64,000 bases of DNA from Actinobacteria bacterium 69-20. Lineage in GTDB: Bacteria; Actinomycetota; Actinomycetes; Mycobacteriales; Nakamurellaceae. Shown piece after piece: positions 40,463 to 50,401 of this stretch. Position 1 is the first letter of the stretch. Each line of letters opens with the position of its first letter. The notes beneath the pieces were generated by a model that saw only the letters and a list, made by a program, of their open reading frames with translations, did no database searches and was not told the DNA's origin. The translations under genes and the position numbers were made by a program. The stretch spans positions 62,001-126,000 of the forward strand of contig MKSW01000002.1 of assembly GCA_001897425.1 (NCBI GenBank). The letters run 5' to 3'.

Positions 40463-41299
40463 GTGCGTTCGTTGTGGGCTCGTGCCCGGAGCCGGCTCGG
40501 CCCCGAACTGAGCCGCGACATCGCGCTCGTGTGCCTTGCGGACGGCATCGTCGGCGTGTCGTTCGGCGCGATCACGGTGTCGGTCGGCCTGCCGATCTGG
40601 CTGCCGATGCTGCTCTCGGTGGTGGTCTTCGCCGGCGCGTCGCAGTTCCTGTTCGTCGCGATCATCGCCGCCGGCGGGAGCCCGATCGCGGCCTTCGCCG
40701 CCGGGCTCCTGGTGAACGCGCGACACCTCCCCTTCGCCCTGTCGATCGGCGAGGTGATCGGCCACGGCTGGCTGCGCCGGCTGGTCGGCAGTCAGTTGAT
40801 CATCGACGAGTCGACGGCGTTCGCCCTGGCCCAGCACGAGCCCGCCCGCCGCCGCGCCGCGTTCTGGGGCTGCGGTGTGTCGCTGTTCGTCTGCTGGAAC
40901 ATCGGTGTGATCGCGGGGGCGTTCGGCGGCACCGTCGTCAAGGACACCAACGCCTTCGGCATGGACGCGGCGTTCCCGGCCGTGCTACTGGCGCTGGTGA
41001 TGCCGTCCCTGAAGGACCGCACCACCCGCTTCGCCGCGCTGGTGGGCGCCGTGATCGCGGTTGCCGCGACGCCGCTCCTGCCGAGTGGCCTGCCGGTGCT
41101 GCTGTCCCTGGCTGCACTGCCGCTGGTGCTGATCGGCCTGTCCCGCCGGCGCCGAACCGCCTATGACGAGCCTTCGCGCGACGCCGGGGACTACGTCATC
41201 GAAGAGGTCGGCCGTGTCGCCGAACGCACAGCCGGCGACGGTGACCACGACGATGGTCCGGCCGGCACGGGCGATACCGCGGGGAGCGTGCTGCCATGA
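40463..41299 (+). CDS. azlC: AzlC-family branched-chain amino acid exporter, large subunit
   Basis: A 278-residue membrane protein. The AzlC hallmarks are '[22 protein letters not shown]', '[37 protein letters not shown]' and about seven hydrophobic helices. With AzlD it exports branched-chain amino acids or their analogues. Its C-terminal 50 residues are hydrophilic and acidic. The GTG at 40463 is the plausible start. It overlaps azlD by 4 bp (ATGA at 41296-41299), so the two subunits are coupled. The Lrp/AsnC regulator often found beside azlC in other bacteria is not present. Confidence 0.9.
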   Translation: MRSLWARARSRLGPELSRDIALVCLADGIVGVSFGAITVSVGLPIWLPMLLSVVVFAGASQFLFVAIIAAGGSPIAAFAAGLLVNARHLPFALSIGEVIGHGWLRRLVGSQLIIDESTAFALAQHEPARRRAAFWGCGVSLFVCWNIGVIAGAFGGTVVKDTNAFGMDAAFPAVLLALVMPSLKDRTTRFAALVGAVIAVAATPLLPSGLPVLLSLAALPLVLIGLSRRRRTAYDEPSRDAGDYVIEEVGRVAERTAGDGDHDDGPAGTGDTAGSVLP

Positions 41300-41610
41300 C
41301 GCAGATCGTGGTGTGGGGCGTGCTGCTCGGCGTGGGCACGTTCGGATTCCGGATCGCCGGTGTCGGGCTGAAGTCCCGGCTGACACTGTCCGAGCGGACG
41401 TCGCTGCTGCTCACCGCCGCGTCGGTGATCCTGCTGGTGGCGCTCGTGGTCACCGCGACGGTGTTCGACGCGGGCGGCTTCGCGGGTTGGGCGAGGCCGG
41501 CCGGCGTCGCGGTCGGCGGGGTCCTCGCCTGGCGCAAGGCCCCGTTCGTTGTCGTGGTGCTTGCCGCGGCGGCGGTCGCCGCAGGTCTACGGCTGCTCGG
41601 CGTCAGCTGA
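41296..41610 (+). CDS. azlD: AzlD-family branched-chain amino acid exporter, small subunit
   Basis: A 104-residue protein with three to four hydrophobic helices ('IVVWGVLLGVGTFGFRIAG', 'LLLTAASVILLVALVVTATVF', 'FVVVVLAAAAVAAGLRLLG'), the size and layout of AzlD. It is required with AzlC for export activity. Its ATG lies within the azlC stop. It converges with aspS; the 151 bp between them shows no clear terminator stem. Confidence 0.88.
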   Translation: MTQIVVWGVLLGVGTFGFRIAGVGLKSRLTLSERTSLLLTAASVILLVALVVTATVFDAGGFAGWARPAGVAVGGVLAWRKAPFVVVVLAAAAVAAGLRLLGVS

Positions 41611-41761
41611 GCCCACTGGCTGAACCCGCCATCCGGCCCCGATCGCCCGCTCGTGTATGTGCCGTGGCGCTGGGGCACCACCTGGGACACCCAAGGCGGG
41701 GAGTAAGGAGCGGGAGGGACGGGGGAAAGACGGCGGAACAGCCCGCGCGCCCGCTCGCGGA

Positions 41762-43537
41762 TCAGACGGCGGGCGGCGCCGCGGGCGGCTTGGCGTCGAC
41801 GCCGGCCTCCTTGCGCTGGGCGGCCGTGATCGGCGCCGGGGCACCGGTGAGCGGGTCGTAGCCGCCGCCGGACTTGGGGAAAGCGATCACCTCGCGTATG
41901 GACTCGGCGCCGGCGAGCAGCATGACGATGCGGTCCCAGCCGAAGGCGATCCCGCCGTGCGGCGGCGGACCGAAGCTGAACGCATCGAGCAGGAATCCGA
42001 ACTTCTCCTGGGCCTCGGCCTCGGATAGGCCCATGACCTTGAACGCCCGTTGCTGCACCTCGCGGCTGTGGATACGGATGGAGCCGCCACCGATCTCGTT
42101 GCCGTTGCAGACGATGTCGTGCGCATAGGCGAGCGCCGAGCCGGGGTCGGTGTCGAAGGTGTCCAGGAACTCCGGCTTGGGCGAGGTGAAGGCATGGTGC
42201 ACGGCGGTCCACGCGCCGGAACCCACTGCGACATCGTCGGTCTCGGAGGTCAACTCGAACAGCGGCGCGTCCACCACCCACACGAACGACCAGGCGGACT
42301 CGTCGATCAACCCGCCACGGCGGCCGATCTCCAGCCGGGTCGCGCCGAGCAGTTCCTGGGATGCCTTGCGCGGCCCGGCAGCGAAGAAGACGGCGTCGCC
42401 CGGCTTCGCCCCGGTCGCGGCGGCCAACCCGGCCCGCTCCGTCTCCGAGATGTTCTTGGCGACCGGCCCGGCGAGCGTCCCGTCGTCCGATACAGTCACG
42501 TAGGCAAGGCCTTTCGCGCCGCGCTGTTTCGCCCACTCCTGCCAGGCGTCGAAGCCGCGGCGCGGTGTGGCGGCCCCGTCGGGCTGCACCACGGCGCCCA
42601 CATAGGGGGCTTGGAAGACCCGGAACGGAGTCTCGGCGAAGAACGACGTCATCTCCGTGATCTCGAGATCGAAACGCAGGTCCGGCTTGTCGGATCCGTA
42701 CCGGTCCATGGCCTCGCGGTAGCTGATCCGCGGGATCGGCGTCGGGATCGGGTAGCCGACGAGGTTCCACAGCGCCGTGAGGACGTCCTCGGCGACGGCG
42801 ATCACGTCGTCCTGCGTGACGAACGACATCTCGACGTCGAGCTGGGTGAACTCGGGCTGCCGGTCCGCTCGGAAATCCTCGTCCCGGTAGCAGCGCGCGA
42901 TCTGGTAGTAGCGCTCCATCCCGGCCACCATCAGCAGCTGCTTGAACAGCTGCGGCGACTGCGGAAGTGCGTACCACGAACCGGGTTTCAATCGAGCGGG
43001 CACCAAGAAGTCCCGGGCGCCCTCCGGCGTGGACCGGGTGAGCGTCGGCGTCTCGATCTCCACGAAGTCGTGCGCATCGAGCACCGCACGCGCCGCCCGG
43101 TTCACTTGAGAGCGCAGCCGGAGCGCGGCCGCCGGCCCCCTGCGACGCAGGTCCAGGTACCGGTACTTCAGGCGCGCTTCCTCGCCCGGCTGGTCGTCGG
43201 CCTCGATCTGGAACGGCAGCGGTGCCGCCTCCGAGAAGACAGTGAAGTCGGTGACGGTGACCTCGATGGCGCCGGTCGGCAGGTCGGGGTTCTCGTTGCC
43301 CTCGGGGCGGACCTCGACAGCGCCGACCACCTGCAGGCAGAACTCACTGCGCAACCGGTGCGCGCGCGCGGCCATCTCACCCTCGCGGAACACGATCTGC
43401 ACCAGCCCGGAGGCATCGCGCAGGTCGACGAAGATCACCCCGCCGTGATCCCGCCGCCGCGCCACCCACCCGGTGAGTGTCACGGTTTCGCCCGCATGCT
43501 CGGGGCGCAGGGATCCGGCGGTGTGATCGCGAAGCAC
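41762..43537 (-). CDS. aspS: Aspartyl-tRNA synthetase
   Basis: A 591-residue class IIb synthetase. The N-terminal OB-fold anticodon domain reads '[23 protein letters not shown]'. The catalytic core has motif 2 '[23 protein letters not shown]' and motif 3 '[15 protein letters not shown]', separated by the large GAD insertion typical of bacterial AspRS. In actinobacteria the enzyme is usually non-discriminating and works with GatCAB to make Asn-tRNA; that is family knowledge, not seen here. GTG 43537 has GAAGGAA at good spacing, so the much longer frame upstream is rejected. A -10-like TAAGAT lies about 125 bp upstream. Confidence 0.97.
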   Translation of the reverse strand: MLRDHTAGSLRPEHAGETVTLTGWVARRRDHGGVIFVDLRDASGLVQIVFREGEMAARAHRLRSEFCLQVVGAVEVRPEGNENPDLPTGAIEVTVTDFTVFSEAAPLPFQIEADDQPGEEARLKYRYLDLRRRGPAAALRLRSQVNRAARAVLDAHDFVEIETPTLTRSTPEGARDFLVPARLKPGSWYALPQSPQLFKQLLMVAGMERYYQIARCYRDEDFRADRQPEFTQLDVEMSFVTQDDVIAVAEDVLTALWNLVGYPIPTPIPRISYREAMDRYGSDKPDLRFDLEITEMTSFFAETPFRVFQAPYVGAVVQPDGAATPRRGFDAWQEWAKQRGAKGLAYVTVSDDGTLAGPVAKNISETERAGLAAATGAKPGDAVFFAAGPRKASQELLGATRLEIGRRGGLIDESAWSFVWVVDAPLFELTSETDDVAVGSGAWTAVHHAFTSPKPEFLDTFDTDPGSALAYAHDIVCNGNEIGGGSIRIHSREVQQRAFKVMGLSEAEAQEKFGFLLDAFSFGPPPHGGIAFGWDRIVMLLAGAESIREVIAFPKSGGGYDPLTGAPAPITAAQRKEAGVDAKPPAAPPAV

Positions 43538-43900
43538 GGCGTTCCTTCTTGTTGCCCTTGGACGGGTTGGGTTCTGACGGGTGGCGTTCTGGCGGTTGGC
43601 ACGGCGACGAGGCGAGCGGGTCGGTGCGGGCACTGCCGCTCGGCGACACGGCGCCCGTCCGATCTTACGTGGCGCATCCTCGCCCGCCCGCGCCAACGTC
43701 GAGCCCGGCGGGGTGCGCACCGGCGACGCCGCCCGCGAGCCGCCGCGCGATGATCGCGATCCATCCGGTAGTATGGAGCGGTTGTCGTGACCCGAGTCGC
43801 ACGTCCTTCCTGATGTGTGCGGCCCTCGGTGCGGTCCAGACGACATGTGCGGTCGCCGACGGCGAGTCCGTATCCGGCGATTGTCAATGATTGGTGCACT
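43538..43900. other. Intergenic region between divergent aspS and the DEAD-box helicase gene
   Basis: This 363-bp stretch has no convincing gene. It holds a possible minus-strand -10 for aspS, TAAGAT (complement of 43662-43667), and a possible plus-strand -10, TAGTAT (43769-43774), too far from the helicase start to be certain. The part after 43817 is open in the helicase frame but reads like untranslated sequence. No riboswitch-like structure was recognised. Confidence 0.5.
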
Positions 43901-45697
43901 GTGTCTTCCGCTGTGTCTATCCCCGAGTCCCTGCCCGTTTCATCCCTGCCTGTCTCATCTGCGCCTGTTTCTTTCGGCCCCGGTTCGTCCCCGGTCGATC
44001 CCCCCTCGTCCGGACACGCGCGCAGCGCGTCGTCCACCGGGTATGACGATCTTCGCGGTGAAACGCAGAAAGTACCTTCCGGAGACCGCACAGCCTTCTC
44101 CGAGCTCGGTCTGCCGACACCGCTGCTGCGTGCGCTGCGGGGTCTCGGATATCACTCGGCGACGGACATCCAGGCGGCCGCGATCCCCGCGCTGATGTCG
44201 GAACGCGACGTGATCGGCGTCGCGCAGACGGGAACCGGCAAGACCGCCGCGTTCGGCCTGCCGCTCCTCGCGTCGATCGACCCGGCACGCCGCGAGGTGC
44301 AGGCGCTGGTGCTCGTGCCCACCCGGGAGCTCGCCGTGCAGGTCGCGGCCGCGATCGGCGGATTCGCCGCGCACCTGCCGGAGGTGGAGACCATCGCCAT
44401 CTACGGCGGTGCACCCTTCGGGAAGCAAATCGGGGCGCTCAAGCGAGGCGCCCAGGTGGTGGTCGGCACGCCGGGGCGGGTGATCGACCTGATCGAACGC
44501 AGGGCGCTGGCGCTCGGCGCGGTCCGTTTCGCGGTGCTCGACGAGGCCGACGAGATGCTACGGATGGGTTTCGCCGAAGATGTCGATCGCATCCTCGAGG
44601 CGACGCCGGCCGACCGCCAGACCGCGCTCTTCTCGGCGACGATGCCCAAGGAGATCCGGCGCGTCGCGGCGCAGCACCTGCGCCAGCCCGTCGACGTGAG
44701 CGTTGCGGCGTCGGCGACACCGGTCGCCGCCATCCGGCAGTCGTTCGTCGTGCTGCCCTATCGGGACAAGGCGGTGGCGCTGCAGCGGGTGCTCGCCGTC
44801 ACCAGCGCGGAAGCCGCCGTGGTGTTCGTGCGCACCCGGTCGGCCTGTGAGGAACTCGGCGTCGCGCTGATCGGCGCCGGCGTCAACGCGGCCGTGATCA
44901 GCGGCGACGTGACGCAGAACGAACGCGAGCGCACCATTGGGCGGCTCCGCGCGGGGCAGATCGACGTGCTCGTCGCCACCGATGTGGCGGCCCGGGGCAT
45001 GGATGTCGAACGCATCGGCCTGGTGGTGAACTTCGACGCGCCCGGCGATCCGGAGACCTACACGCACCGGGTCGGGCGCACCGGGCGGGCCGGCCGGACC
45101 GGTGAGGCGCTGACGTTCTTCACGCCGAAGGAGCTGTCGCGGCTGAAGTTGATCGAACGGGCGACCGGCCGGCGCCTGGACGAAGTGGACGTTCCGTCGG
45201 CCGCCGAGGTGCACCGGCATCGAGCCATGGTCTCGCTCGCCGCCGCGCTCGACCGGCACACCGCCGGCAACCTGCAGAACTACCGCGGCGCCCTCCGCGC
45301 GGCAGCGGACCGGACGGGTTTGCCGGTCGAGGAGATCGCCGCCGCACTGCTCGCCACGATGATCGACGACGACGGATCGACGGTCACCGACACTGTTGAG
45401 GCGCGACCGCGGCAGCAGGACCGGCAGCGCTTTGATCGGGATCGGCCGCGCTTTGATCGGGATCGGCCGCGCGCGGATCGCGACAGGCCGCGCACGGATC
45501 GGGACCGGGCACCGAAGTACGACAAGCGCGCGCATCGCGCCGAATCCGCCGACCACGCCCCGCGCTGGAAGGCGGACCGTTCGGCCCAGAACCAGCACGC
45601 GAGCCGCGGACCGGCACCGAAACGCGGTGTCAAGCCAGCGGACCGGGGCACGGCCAACGGAGCGGGCACGCGCCGTCATAAGCGGTCTGTCGCGTAG
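43901..45697 (+). CDS. DEAD-box RNA helicase
   Basis: A 598-residue helicase. After a Ser/Pro-rich N-terminus of about 60 residues it has the Q-motif region '[20 protein letters not shown]', Walker A '[12 protein letters not shown]', 'PTRELAVQ', 'TPGRVID', the DEAD box 'VLDEADEML', 'SAT', '[15 protein letters not shown]' and '[11 protein letters not shown]'. The basic C-terminal tail contains four 7-residue repeats (R-F-D-R-D-R-P-like) suited to RNA binding. DeaD-type enzymes remodel RNA in ribosome assembly and cold adaptation. The start is uncertain: GTG 43901 is chosen because the sequence before it looks non-coding, and the frame stays open to 43817. Confidence 0.92.
   Translation: MSSAVSIPESLPVSSLPVSSAPVSFGPGSSPVDPPSSGHARSASSTGYDDLRGETQKVPSGDRTAFSELGLPTPLLRALRGLGYHSATDIQAAAIPALMSERDVIGVAQTGTGKTAAFGLPLLASIDPARREVQALVLVPTRELAVQVAAAIGGFAAHLPEVETIAIYGGAPFGKQIGALKRGAQVVVGTPGRVIDLIERRALALGAVRFAVLDEADEMLRMGFAEDVDRILEATPADRQTALFSATMPKEIRRVAAQHLRQPVDVSVAASATPVAAIRQSFVVLPYRDKAVALQRVLAVTSAEAAVVFVRTRSACEELGVALIGAGVNAAVISGDVTQNERERTIGRLRAGQIDVLVATDVAARGMDVERIGLVVNFDAPGDPETYTHRVGRTGRAGRTGEALTFFTPKELSRLKLIERATGRRLDEVDVPSAAEVHRHRAMVSLAAALDRHTAGNLQNYRGALRAAADRTGLPVEEIAAALLATMIDDDGSTVTDTVEARPRQQDRQRFDRDRPRFDRDRPRADRDRPRTDRDRAPKYDKRAHRAESADHAPRWKADRSAQNQHASRGPAPKRGVKPADRGTANGAGTRRHKRSVA
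45430..45513 (+). repeat. Four 21-bp tandem repeats in the helicase C-terminus
   Basis: Units start at 45430, 45451, 45472 and 45493. The first two are identical (CTTTGATCGGGATCGGCCGC), the last two diverged. They encode 7-residue units of the form FDRDRPR / ADRDRPR / TDRDRAP. The identical pair implies recent slippage or recombination, and copy number may vary among strains. Confidence 0.85.
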
Positions 45698-45829
45698 TCG
45701 GCGCACGGCGGCTGGGCGGTGGCGCGGTCGGCGCGGCGCTGTGATGGCGCACGTGCGGGCCGGTGATAATGGGGGTGGCGCTCATCTGCTGAGTTGACCC
45801 GCTGCCCGTCCCATCTGTCCGGAAGTTAT

Positions 45830-47194
45830 GTGACCACCACCGCCCCCAGGTCCGACCGCTCGACACCGTCACCTTCCGAACCCGCCGCTCCCCCGTCCAC
45901 GACCACCACGCCCAGCCGCGAGGGCATCTTCGCGTCGCTGGACAACCGGAACTTCCGCTGGTTCGTGTTCGGCCAGGCGGCATCGACCTCCGGTCTGTGG
46001 ACGCAGCGGGTCGCGCAGGACTGGCTCGTCCTGCAGCTCACCCACAACGCATTCGCCGTCGGCGTGGCCACCGCGATGCAGTTCGTTCCGACGCTGATCT
46101 TCGGGATGTCTGCCGGGCTGGTTGCCGACCGCTTCGACAAGCGGCATGTTCTGCTGGCGACGGTGTCCACGCTAGGGCTGTGCGCGTCGGTTCTCGGGGT
46201 GCTGTGCCTGACGGACACGGTGCGGCTGTGGCACGTGCTGGCCATCGCCTTCTTCACCGGCACCGCGGCGTGCTTCGACAACCCGACCCGATCGGCCTTC
46301 GTGCACGAGATCGTCGGCCCGGGGCGATTGCGCAACGCGGTCAGCGTGAACTCGGCCGTGTTCCAGCTCGGCGCGCTGGCCGGCCCGGCCGTGAGCGCCG
46401 GACTGATCACCGCCGTGGGTACGGGATGGGCCTTCGTCGCCACCGGCGGCTGGTACGTGATCGTGCTCGCCGCGTTCTTCCGCATCCACTCCGCGGACCT
46501 GATCCGATCGCCACGACTGGGGCGCGCCCGCGGGCAATTGCGGGGTGCCTTGAGCGAGATCGGCCGCCGGCCCGTGCTGTTCTATCCGATCCTGCTGGCC
46601 GGCATCTGCGCGTTCTTCACCACGAACTTCGCCGTCGTGCTCACGGCGTTCGCCAAGGACTTGAAGCTGTCCGCCGGCGGATACGGCTTCCTGACGATCG
46701 CGTTGGCCATCGGCTCACTGATCGGCGCACTGCTCTCGGCCCGGTGGCCGGGATCACGCCTTCGCCACCTGGTGGCGCTGGCTGGCGGTCTCGCACTCGG
46801 GCAGTTGCTCGCGGCGTTCATGCCGGGCGTGGTGACGGTCGCGCTCGCTTTCGTGGCGATCGGGGCCGTCGGGATGCCGTTCCTCATCACCACCAATACG
46901 TCGATACAGCTCGCGTGCACTGACCAGGTACGCGGCCGCGTGCTCGGCGTCTACATGCTGGTCACGCTGGGCACGGCCGCGGTCGGTGGGCCGGTCGTCG
47001 GCCTGTTGGCGGAGTGGGGCGGGGCGCGGGCGGCGCTCCTCGCGGGCGCAGGCGTGATCGGCATCGCGGCGCTGGCGGTGAGCCGCCAGCTCGCGCGTGT
47101 CGGCCGGATCGAGGTTCGCGGGGAACTCCGGTTCAAGGTCGCCCGCCTTCGGGCGTGGCTCGCCACGACCACCCGGATCACCGGCCAGCGCTGA
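45830..47194 (+). CDS. MFS transporter (enterobactin exporter/DHA3-like)
   Basis: A 454-residue permease with a Thr/Pro-rich cytoplasmic N-terminus of about 35 residues and about 12 hydrophobic helices. 'LDNRNFRWFVFGQAASTSGLWTQRVAQDWLVL' is the first-helix motif of the DHA3/EntS-like MFS group. The loop 2-3 motif reads 'GLVADRFDKRHVLL'. 'DQVRGRVLGVYMLVTLG' is the matching loop of the second half. Members export siderophores, macrolides or other drugs; no substrate can be inferred here. GTG 45830 is used; a TTG at 45794 is a possible earlier start. It converges with hisS across a long palindrome. Confidence 0.9.
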   Translation: MTTTAPRSDRSTPSPSEPAAPPSTTTTPSREGIFASLDNRNFRWFVFGQAASTSGLWTQRVAQDWLVLQLTHNAFAVGVATAMQFVPTLIFGMSAGLVADRFDKRHVLLATVSTLGLCASVLGVLCLTDTVRLWHVLAIAFFTGTAACFDNPTRSAFVHEIVGPGRLRNAVSVNSAVFQLGALAGPAVSAGLITAVGTGWAFVATGGWYVIVLAAFFRIHSADLIRSPRLGRARGQLRGALSEIGRRPVLFYPILLAGICAFFTTNFAVVLTAFAKDLKLSAGGYGFLTIALAIGSLIGALLSARWPGSRLRHLVALAGGLALGQLLAAFMPGVVTVALAFVAIGAVGMPFLITTNTSIQLACTDQVRGRVLGVYMLVTLGTAAVGGPVVGLLAEWGGARAALLAGAGVIGIAALAVSRQLARVGRIEVRGELRFKVARLRAWLATTTRITGQR

Positions 47195-47195
47195 G

Positions 47196-47264
47196 GGATG
47201 ATCACCTGGTCTGTGTCTTTCGTTGCGGAAAACGCAACAAAACCCACACAACTGGTGATCATCC
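47196..47264. terminator. 69-nt imperfect palindrome between convergent MFS gene and hisS
   Basis: All paired blocks share one axis (coordinate sum 94460). GGATGATCACC (47196-47206) pairs with 47254-47264. TGTG pairs with CACA at 47212-47215/47245-47248. TTT pairs with AAA at 47218-47220/47240-47242. GTTGCG (47222-47227) pairs with CGCAAC (47233-47238) around a GAAAA loop. In total 25 of 32 positions pair. It begins 2 nt past the MFS stop and ends 24 nt before the hisS stop, the right place for a bidirectional terminator. It is more AT-rich than its surroundings. Confidence 0.6.
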
Positions 47265-47288
47265 TGCGGGCTCAGCCGGGGGTGGGGA

Positions 47289-48734
47289 TCACGCCGGCAT
47301 AGGGATCACCCGGGGGTGCAGGTCCGCGTCGGGCGGCGTCCAGGTGGTGGCGTCGGCCGGAACCTGTTCGCCGGAGCGGATGTCCTTCACCTCGTCGGAG
47401 GCCTGCGGGCCGGCCGCGGCGCCTCCGTTTTCGGCTTGTCCGCGAACATCGTCATGGGCGTTAGGGGCGGCGTCCGACTCACCAGGCGCCGGGAACCAGA
47501 CGAACGGGATGCCGCGGCGGTCGGCGTACCGGATCTGCTTGCCGAATTTCGATGCGCTGGGCGCCATCTCACAGGCGATCCCGCGACGGCGGAGCTGCGT
47601 GGCGACCGCGAGCGACCGGGCGCGATCGGCCTCGGATTCGCTGACCCGGGCGACCAGCACGCAGGCCGGGGTGGAGCGAGATGCGCGCACCAGCCCCTCG
47701 CCGATCAACAGCCCCACCAGACGCGAGACCCCGATGGAGATGCCCACGCCCGGGTAGGTCGTCTTCCCGTCGCTGGCGAGCGAGTCGTAGCGGCCGCCGG
47801 AGCAGAACGAGCCCCACTTCTCGTAGCCGAGAAGGGTTGTCTCGTAGACGGTTCCGGTGTAGTAGTCGAGTCCGCGGGCGATCTTGAGGTCGGCGACGAT
47901 GGTCCCCGGCGCGACGGCCGACACGGTGCGGACCACCGCGGCGAGCGCCGCCAGACCCTCCTCCAGCATGGGGTGCTCGACGCCGAGCGCCCACACCCGG
48001 TCGACGAACGATTCGTCGACAGTGCGGATCCGCGCGAGGTTCAGGCAGGCATCCGCCTGCGACACACTCGCGCCGGTCTCCGTGAGGAGTTGAACGACGG
48101 CGTCCGGCCCGATCTTGTCCAGCTTGTCGACCACGCGCAGTGTGCCGGTGATGTCGGTGAGCCCGAGGCCGCGGTAGAAACCCTCGGCGATCTTGCGGTT
48201 GTTGACGCCGATCACGAAATCCGGCATCGGCAGGCGCACGAAGGCGTCGGCGACCACGATCGGCATCTCCGCCTCGAAGTGGGCCGAGAGTGTGCCGGCG
48301 TCGATCACGTCGACGTCTGCCTGGGTGAACTCGCGATACCGGCCCTCCTGCGGGCGCTCCCCGCGCCACACCTTCTGGATCTGGTAGCGGCGGAACGGGA
48401 AGTTCAGGTGTCCAGCGTGTTCCAGAACGTATCGCGCGAGCGGCACGGTGAGGTCGAAGTGCAGGCCGAGTCTCGGTTCCCTGCTTCGGTTCTCGCCCGG
48501 CGATGTCGCTGCCGTGTCGGCCAGCCGGGCGAGGGTGTAGATCTCCTTATCGGTGTCCTCGCCCTGCGCCGACAGCCGCTCGACCGGCTCCACGGACCGC
48601 GTCTCGATCGAGGAGAACCCGTGCAGCTCGAACACCTCACGGATCGTGTCGAGGAAGTGCTGCTCGACAATGCGATCGGCCGGGAGGTATTCGGGGAAGC
48701 CGGACAGCGGGGCGATCTTGCTCACGGCTGGCAT
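47289..48734 (-). CDS. hisS: Histidyl-tRNA synthetase
   Basis: A 481-residue class II synthetase. It begins 'MPAVSKIAPLSGFPEYLP'. Motif 2 is 'VWRGERPQEGRYREFTQADVD', the histidine-binding signatures are 'LDYYTGTVYE' and 'GSFCSGGRYDSL', and the C-terminal anticodon domain ends the protein. The C-terminus carries an extra 80 residues, including 'GRGIPFVWFPAPGESDAAPN', with an unconserved acidic tail. The ATG at 48734 is preferred; the frame extends to 48788 without homology. GTG 48725 (reading MSKIAP) is a possible alternative. It charges tRNA-His in the cytoplasm. Confidence 0.96.
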   Translation of the reverse strand: MPAVSKIAPLSGFPEYLPADRIVEQHFLDTIREVFELHGFSSIETRSVEPVERLSAQGEDTDKEIYTLARLADTAATSPGENRSREPRLGLHFDLTVPLARYVLEHAGHLNFPFRRYQIQKVWRGERPQEGRYREFTQADVDVIDAGTLSAHFEAEMPIVVADAFVRLPMPDFVIGVNNRKIAEGFYRGLGLTDITGTLRVVDKLDKIGPDAVVQLLTETGASVSQADACLNLARIRTVDESFVDRVWALGVEHPMLEEGLAALAAVVRTVSAVAPGTIVADLKIARGLDYYTGTVYETTLLGYEKWGSFCSGGRYDSLASDGKTTYPGVGISIGVSRLVGLLIGEGLVRASRSTPACVLVARVSESEADRARSLAVATQLRRRGIACEMAPSASKFGKQIRYADRRGIPFVWFPAPGESDAAPNAHDDVRGQAENGGAAAGPQASDEVKDIRSGEQVPADATTWTPPDADLHPRVIPMPA

Positions 48735-48795
48735 TGTTTCATGGCGCTGCCTCAGGTCCCGGCCGGTCACGCCCGGGCACCCGGGCAACTGAGCT

Positions 48796-48876
48796 GAAAA
48801 TTAACGTCCAGATCGATACATGATCCATCTCACCTGCAAAGACGTGGTCCGGCCACGAATCTGGACGTCAATTTTC
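48796..48876. repeat. Long inverted repeat upstream of hisS and the divergent secreted-protein gene
   Basis: The arms are 48796-48813 (GAAAATTAACGTCCAGAT) and 48859-48876 (ATCTGGACGTCAATTTTC). They are complementary at 17 of 18 positions (mismatch at 48803) around a 45-nt centre. The 5' ends of both arms are AT-rich (GAAAATT), unusual in this genome. It lies between two divergent starts, 62 bp before hisS and 54 bp before 48931. The function is unknown; a pair of operator sites or a small mobile or structural element are options. Confidence 0.6.
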
Positions 48877-48930
48877 GTCTTCTTCGACGGCAACCGACGC
48901 GCCGCCGCTGTTCGTGGCAGGGTGTCGGGT

Positions 48931-50331
48931 ATGACGGAGCCGCCGATCGAGCCCGAGATGTGGATCTCGGACGGTTCCGAAGGCCCGGATGGAGGTCCGC
49001 CACCCAGGGGCGCGCCGCGCGGGCCGGGCCGGGGGTGGGGTCGCTGGATCGCGATCGTCGCCGGGTTCGCGGTATTGCTCGCGCTGGTCTCGGTGCAGCA
49101 CTTCCTCGGCGGCACGGGCGGGCACGGCGCCGAGCCGACCACCGGTGTGTCGGTCACCCCGCCGCCGACCTCCCGTTCCGAGACGCCGCGAACTGATATG
49201 ACGGAGTCCTCGACCGTGGCGACATCCGGGCATTTTGATGACCATGGTCCGGACTCGGGCGGGGTCACCACGGGCGCGCTGCACGACAGCCCGGCGGTCG
49301 TCACCGCTGGGCCTACCGCCACAGTGACCCCGCAGACCGCGCCGATCACCACCACCGCGCCGAACTCGTCGCTGCCGGTCGGTCAGAACTGGGAACTCGT
49401 CGGGTTCGAAGCGCTCGTCGCGCAGGGAGACAGCGGATCAGCCGTGGTGCGGTACCGGCCGGGCACCGGCGAGGTGGTCACGACCCCGGTGCCATCGCTC
49501 AACAGCAACGGCCCGCTGTCCTTCGCAGTCACGCCGCACGCGGCAATCATCCGGCCAATGGATTACGTGCCCGGATATGTCGTGCCGGACGGTCGGCCGG
49601 CGCAGTTCGCCCAGGCTCACCTCGCTGTCGGCGGCTCGGTCTTCGCCGGCCCGAATCCCGGCGACGTGTGGGTGTTCGCTCCGGACGGCAACCGACTCTC
49701 GTTCCAGCTAGTGGACGCGAGCGGGAAGGCCGTCGGCGCGTCGATGACGGTACCGGAGTCCCTAGGCATCACGGGCGGCTGGATGTTCACTGCCAATGGC
49801 GCCGGTTACATCTTGGCGTCCGCGATCGGCGGCACCTACGACCTCGGCCCGGGCGGGGCGCGCCTGGTGACGCACGGAAAGGTGCTGGCGGCGGGACCGA
49901 AGAACTACCTCGTCTACGAATGCAACGACACGGCACAATGCGGCACTGCGGTCCTGGATCGCGCCACCGGCCACCGCACCCGGCTGGCGGCCTTTGCACC
50001 GTCGGAGTCCATACTCACCAGCCCGATTCAGGGGGTGGTCTCGCCCGACGGCCGGTACGCGGCGCTGCTGGACTACGGCTATGACGGACCGAGCTTCGAT
50101 CTGGTCGACCTGCGCACAGGCATCTTGACGCCGATCAAGGAGAGCCCCAGCAGCGGCAGCGCATCAGCGTTTGGCGATGCGGAGTCGATCCTCGTCTTCA
50201 CTCCGGACGACCACTTCCTGCTCATCGCCGCGGCGGGCGGGGTGTTCCCCATTGACGTGACCACGGGTGTGAAGCTCAGCCCGCTGCCGATCCCTCCCCT
50301 CGCCGCCATTGCCATCCGCCCCGCTGACTGA
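48931..50331 (+). CDS. Membrane-anchored extracytoplasmic propeller-like protein of unknown function
   Basis: A 466-residue protein. About 35 cytoplasmic Gly/Pro-rich residues precede one transmembrane helix ('WIAIVAGFAVLLALVSVQHF'). A Thr/Ser-rich stalk of about 100 residues follows, then a repeat region with beta-propeller-like strands ('GDVWVFAPDGNRLSFQLVDASG', 'GVVSPDGRYAALLDYG', 'TPDDHFLLIAAAGGV'). The single cysteine pair ('YECNDTAQCG') may be a disulfide. I do not recognise a family. The frame is open from 48820. The ATG at 48931 is chosen since the residues before it read like the inverted repeat and no strong signal lies upstream. Confidence 0.75.
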   Translation: MTEPPIEPEMWISDGSEGPDGGPPPRGAPRGPGRGWGRWIAIVAGFAVLLALVSVQHFLGGTGGHGAEPTTGVSVTPPPTSRSETPRTDMTESSTVATSGHFDDHGPDSGGVTTGALHDSPAVVTAGPTATVTPQTAPITTTAPNSSLPVGQNWELVGFEALVAQGDSGSAVVRYRPGTGEVVTTPVPSLNSNGPLSFAVTPHAAIIRPMDYVPGYVVPDGRPAQFAQAHLAVGGSVFAGPNPGDVWVFAPDGNRLSFQLVDASGKAVGASMTVPESLGITGGWMFTANGAGYILASAIGGTYDLGPGGARLVTHGKVLAAGPKNYLVYECNDTAQCGTAVLDRATGHRTRLAAFAPSESILTSPIQGVVSPDGRYAALLDYGYDGPSFDLVDLRTGILTPIKESPSSGSASAFGDAESILVFTPDDHFLLIAAAGGVFPIDVTTGVKLSPLPIPPLAAIAIRPAD

Positions 50332-50401
50332 GCGGGTTTCTGGCCACTGGCCCCCCGAACGCCGTTCTGTGGGCAGAACTCCGCTCAATGCGGTGGCGTG
50401 G

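Noticed and set aside
41611-41761. Terminator between convergent azlD and aspS
   Set aside because: No stem longer than a few base pairs could be found.
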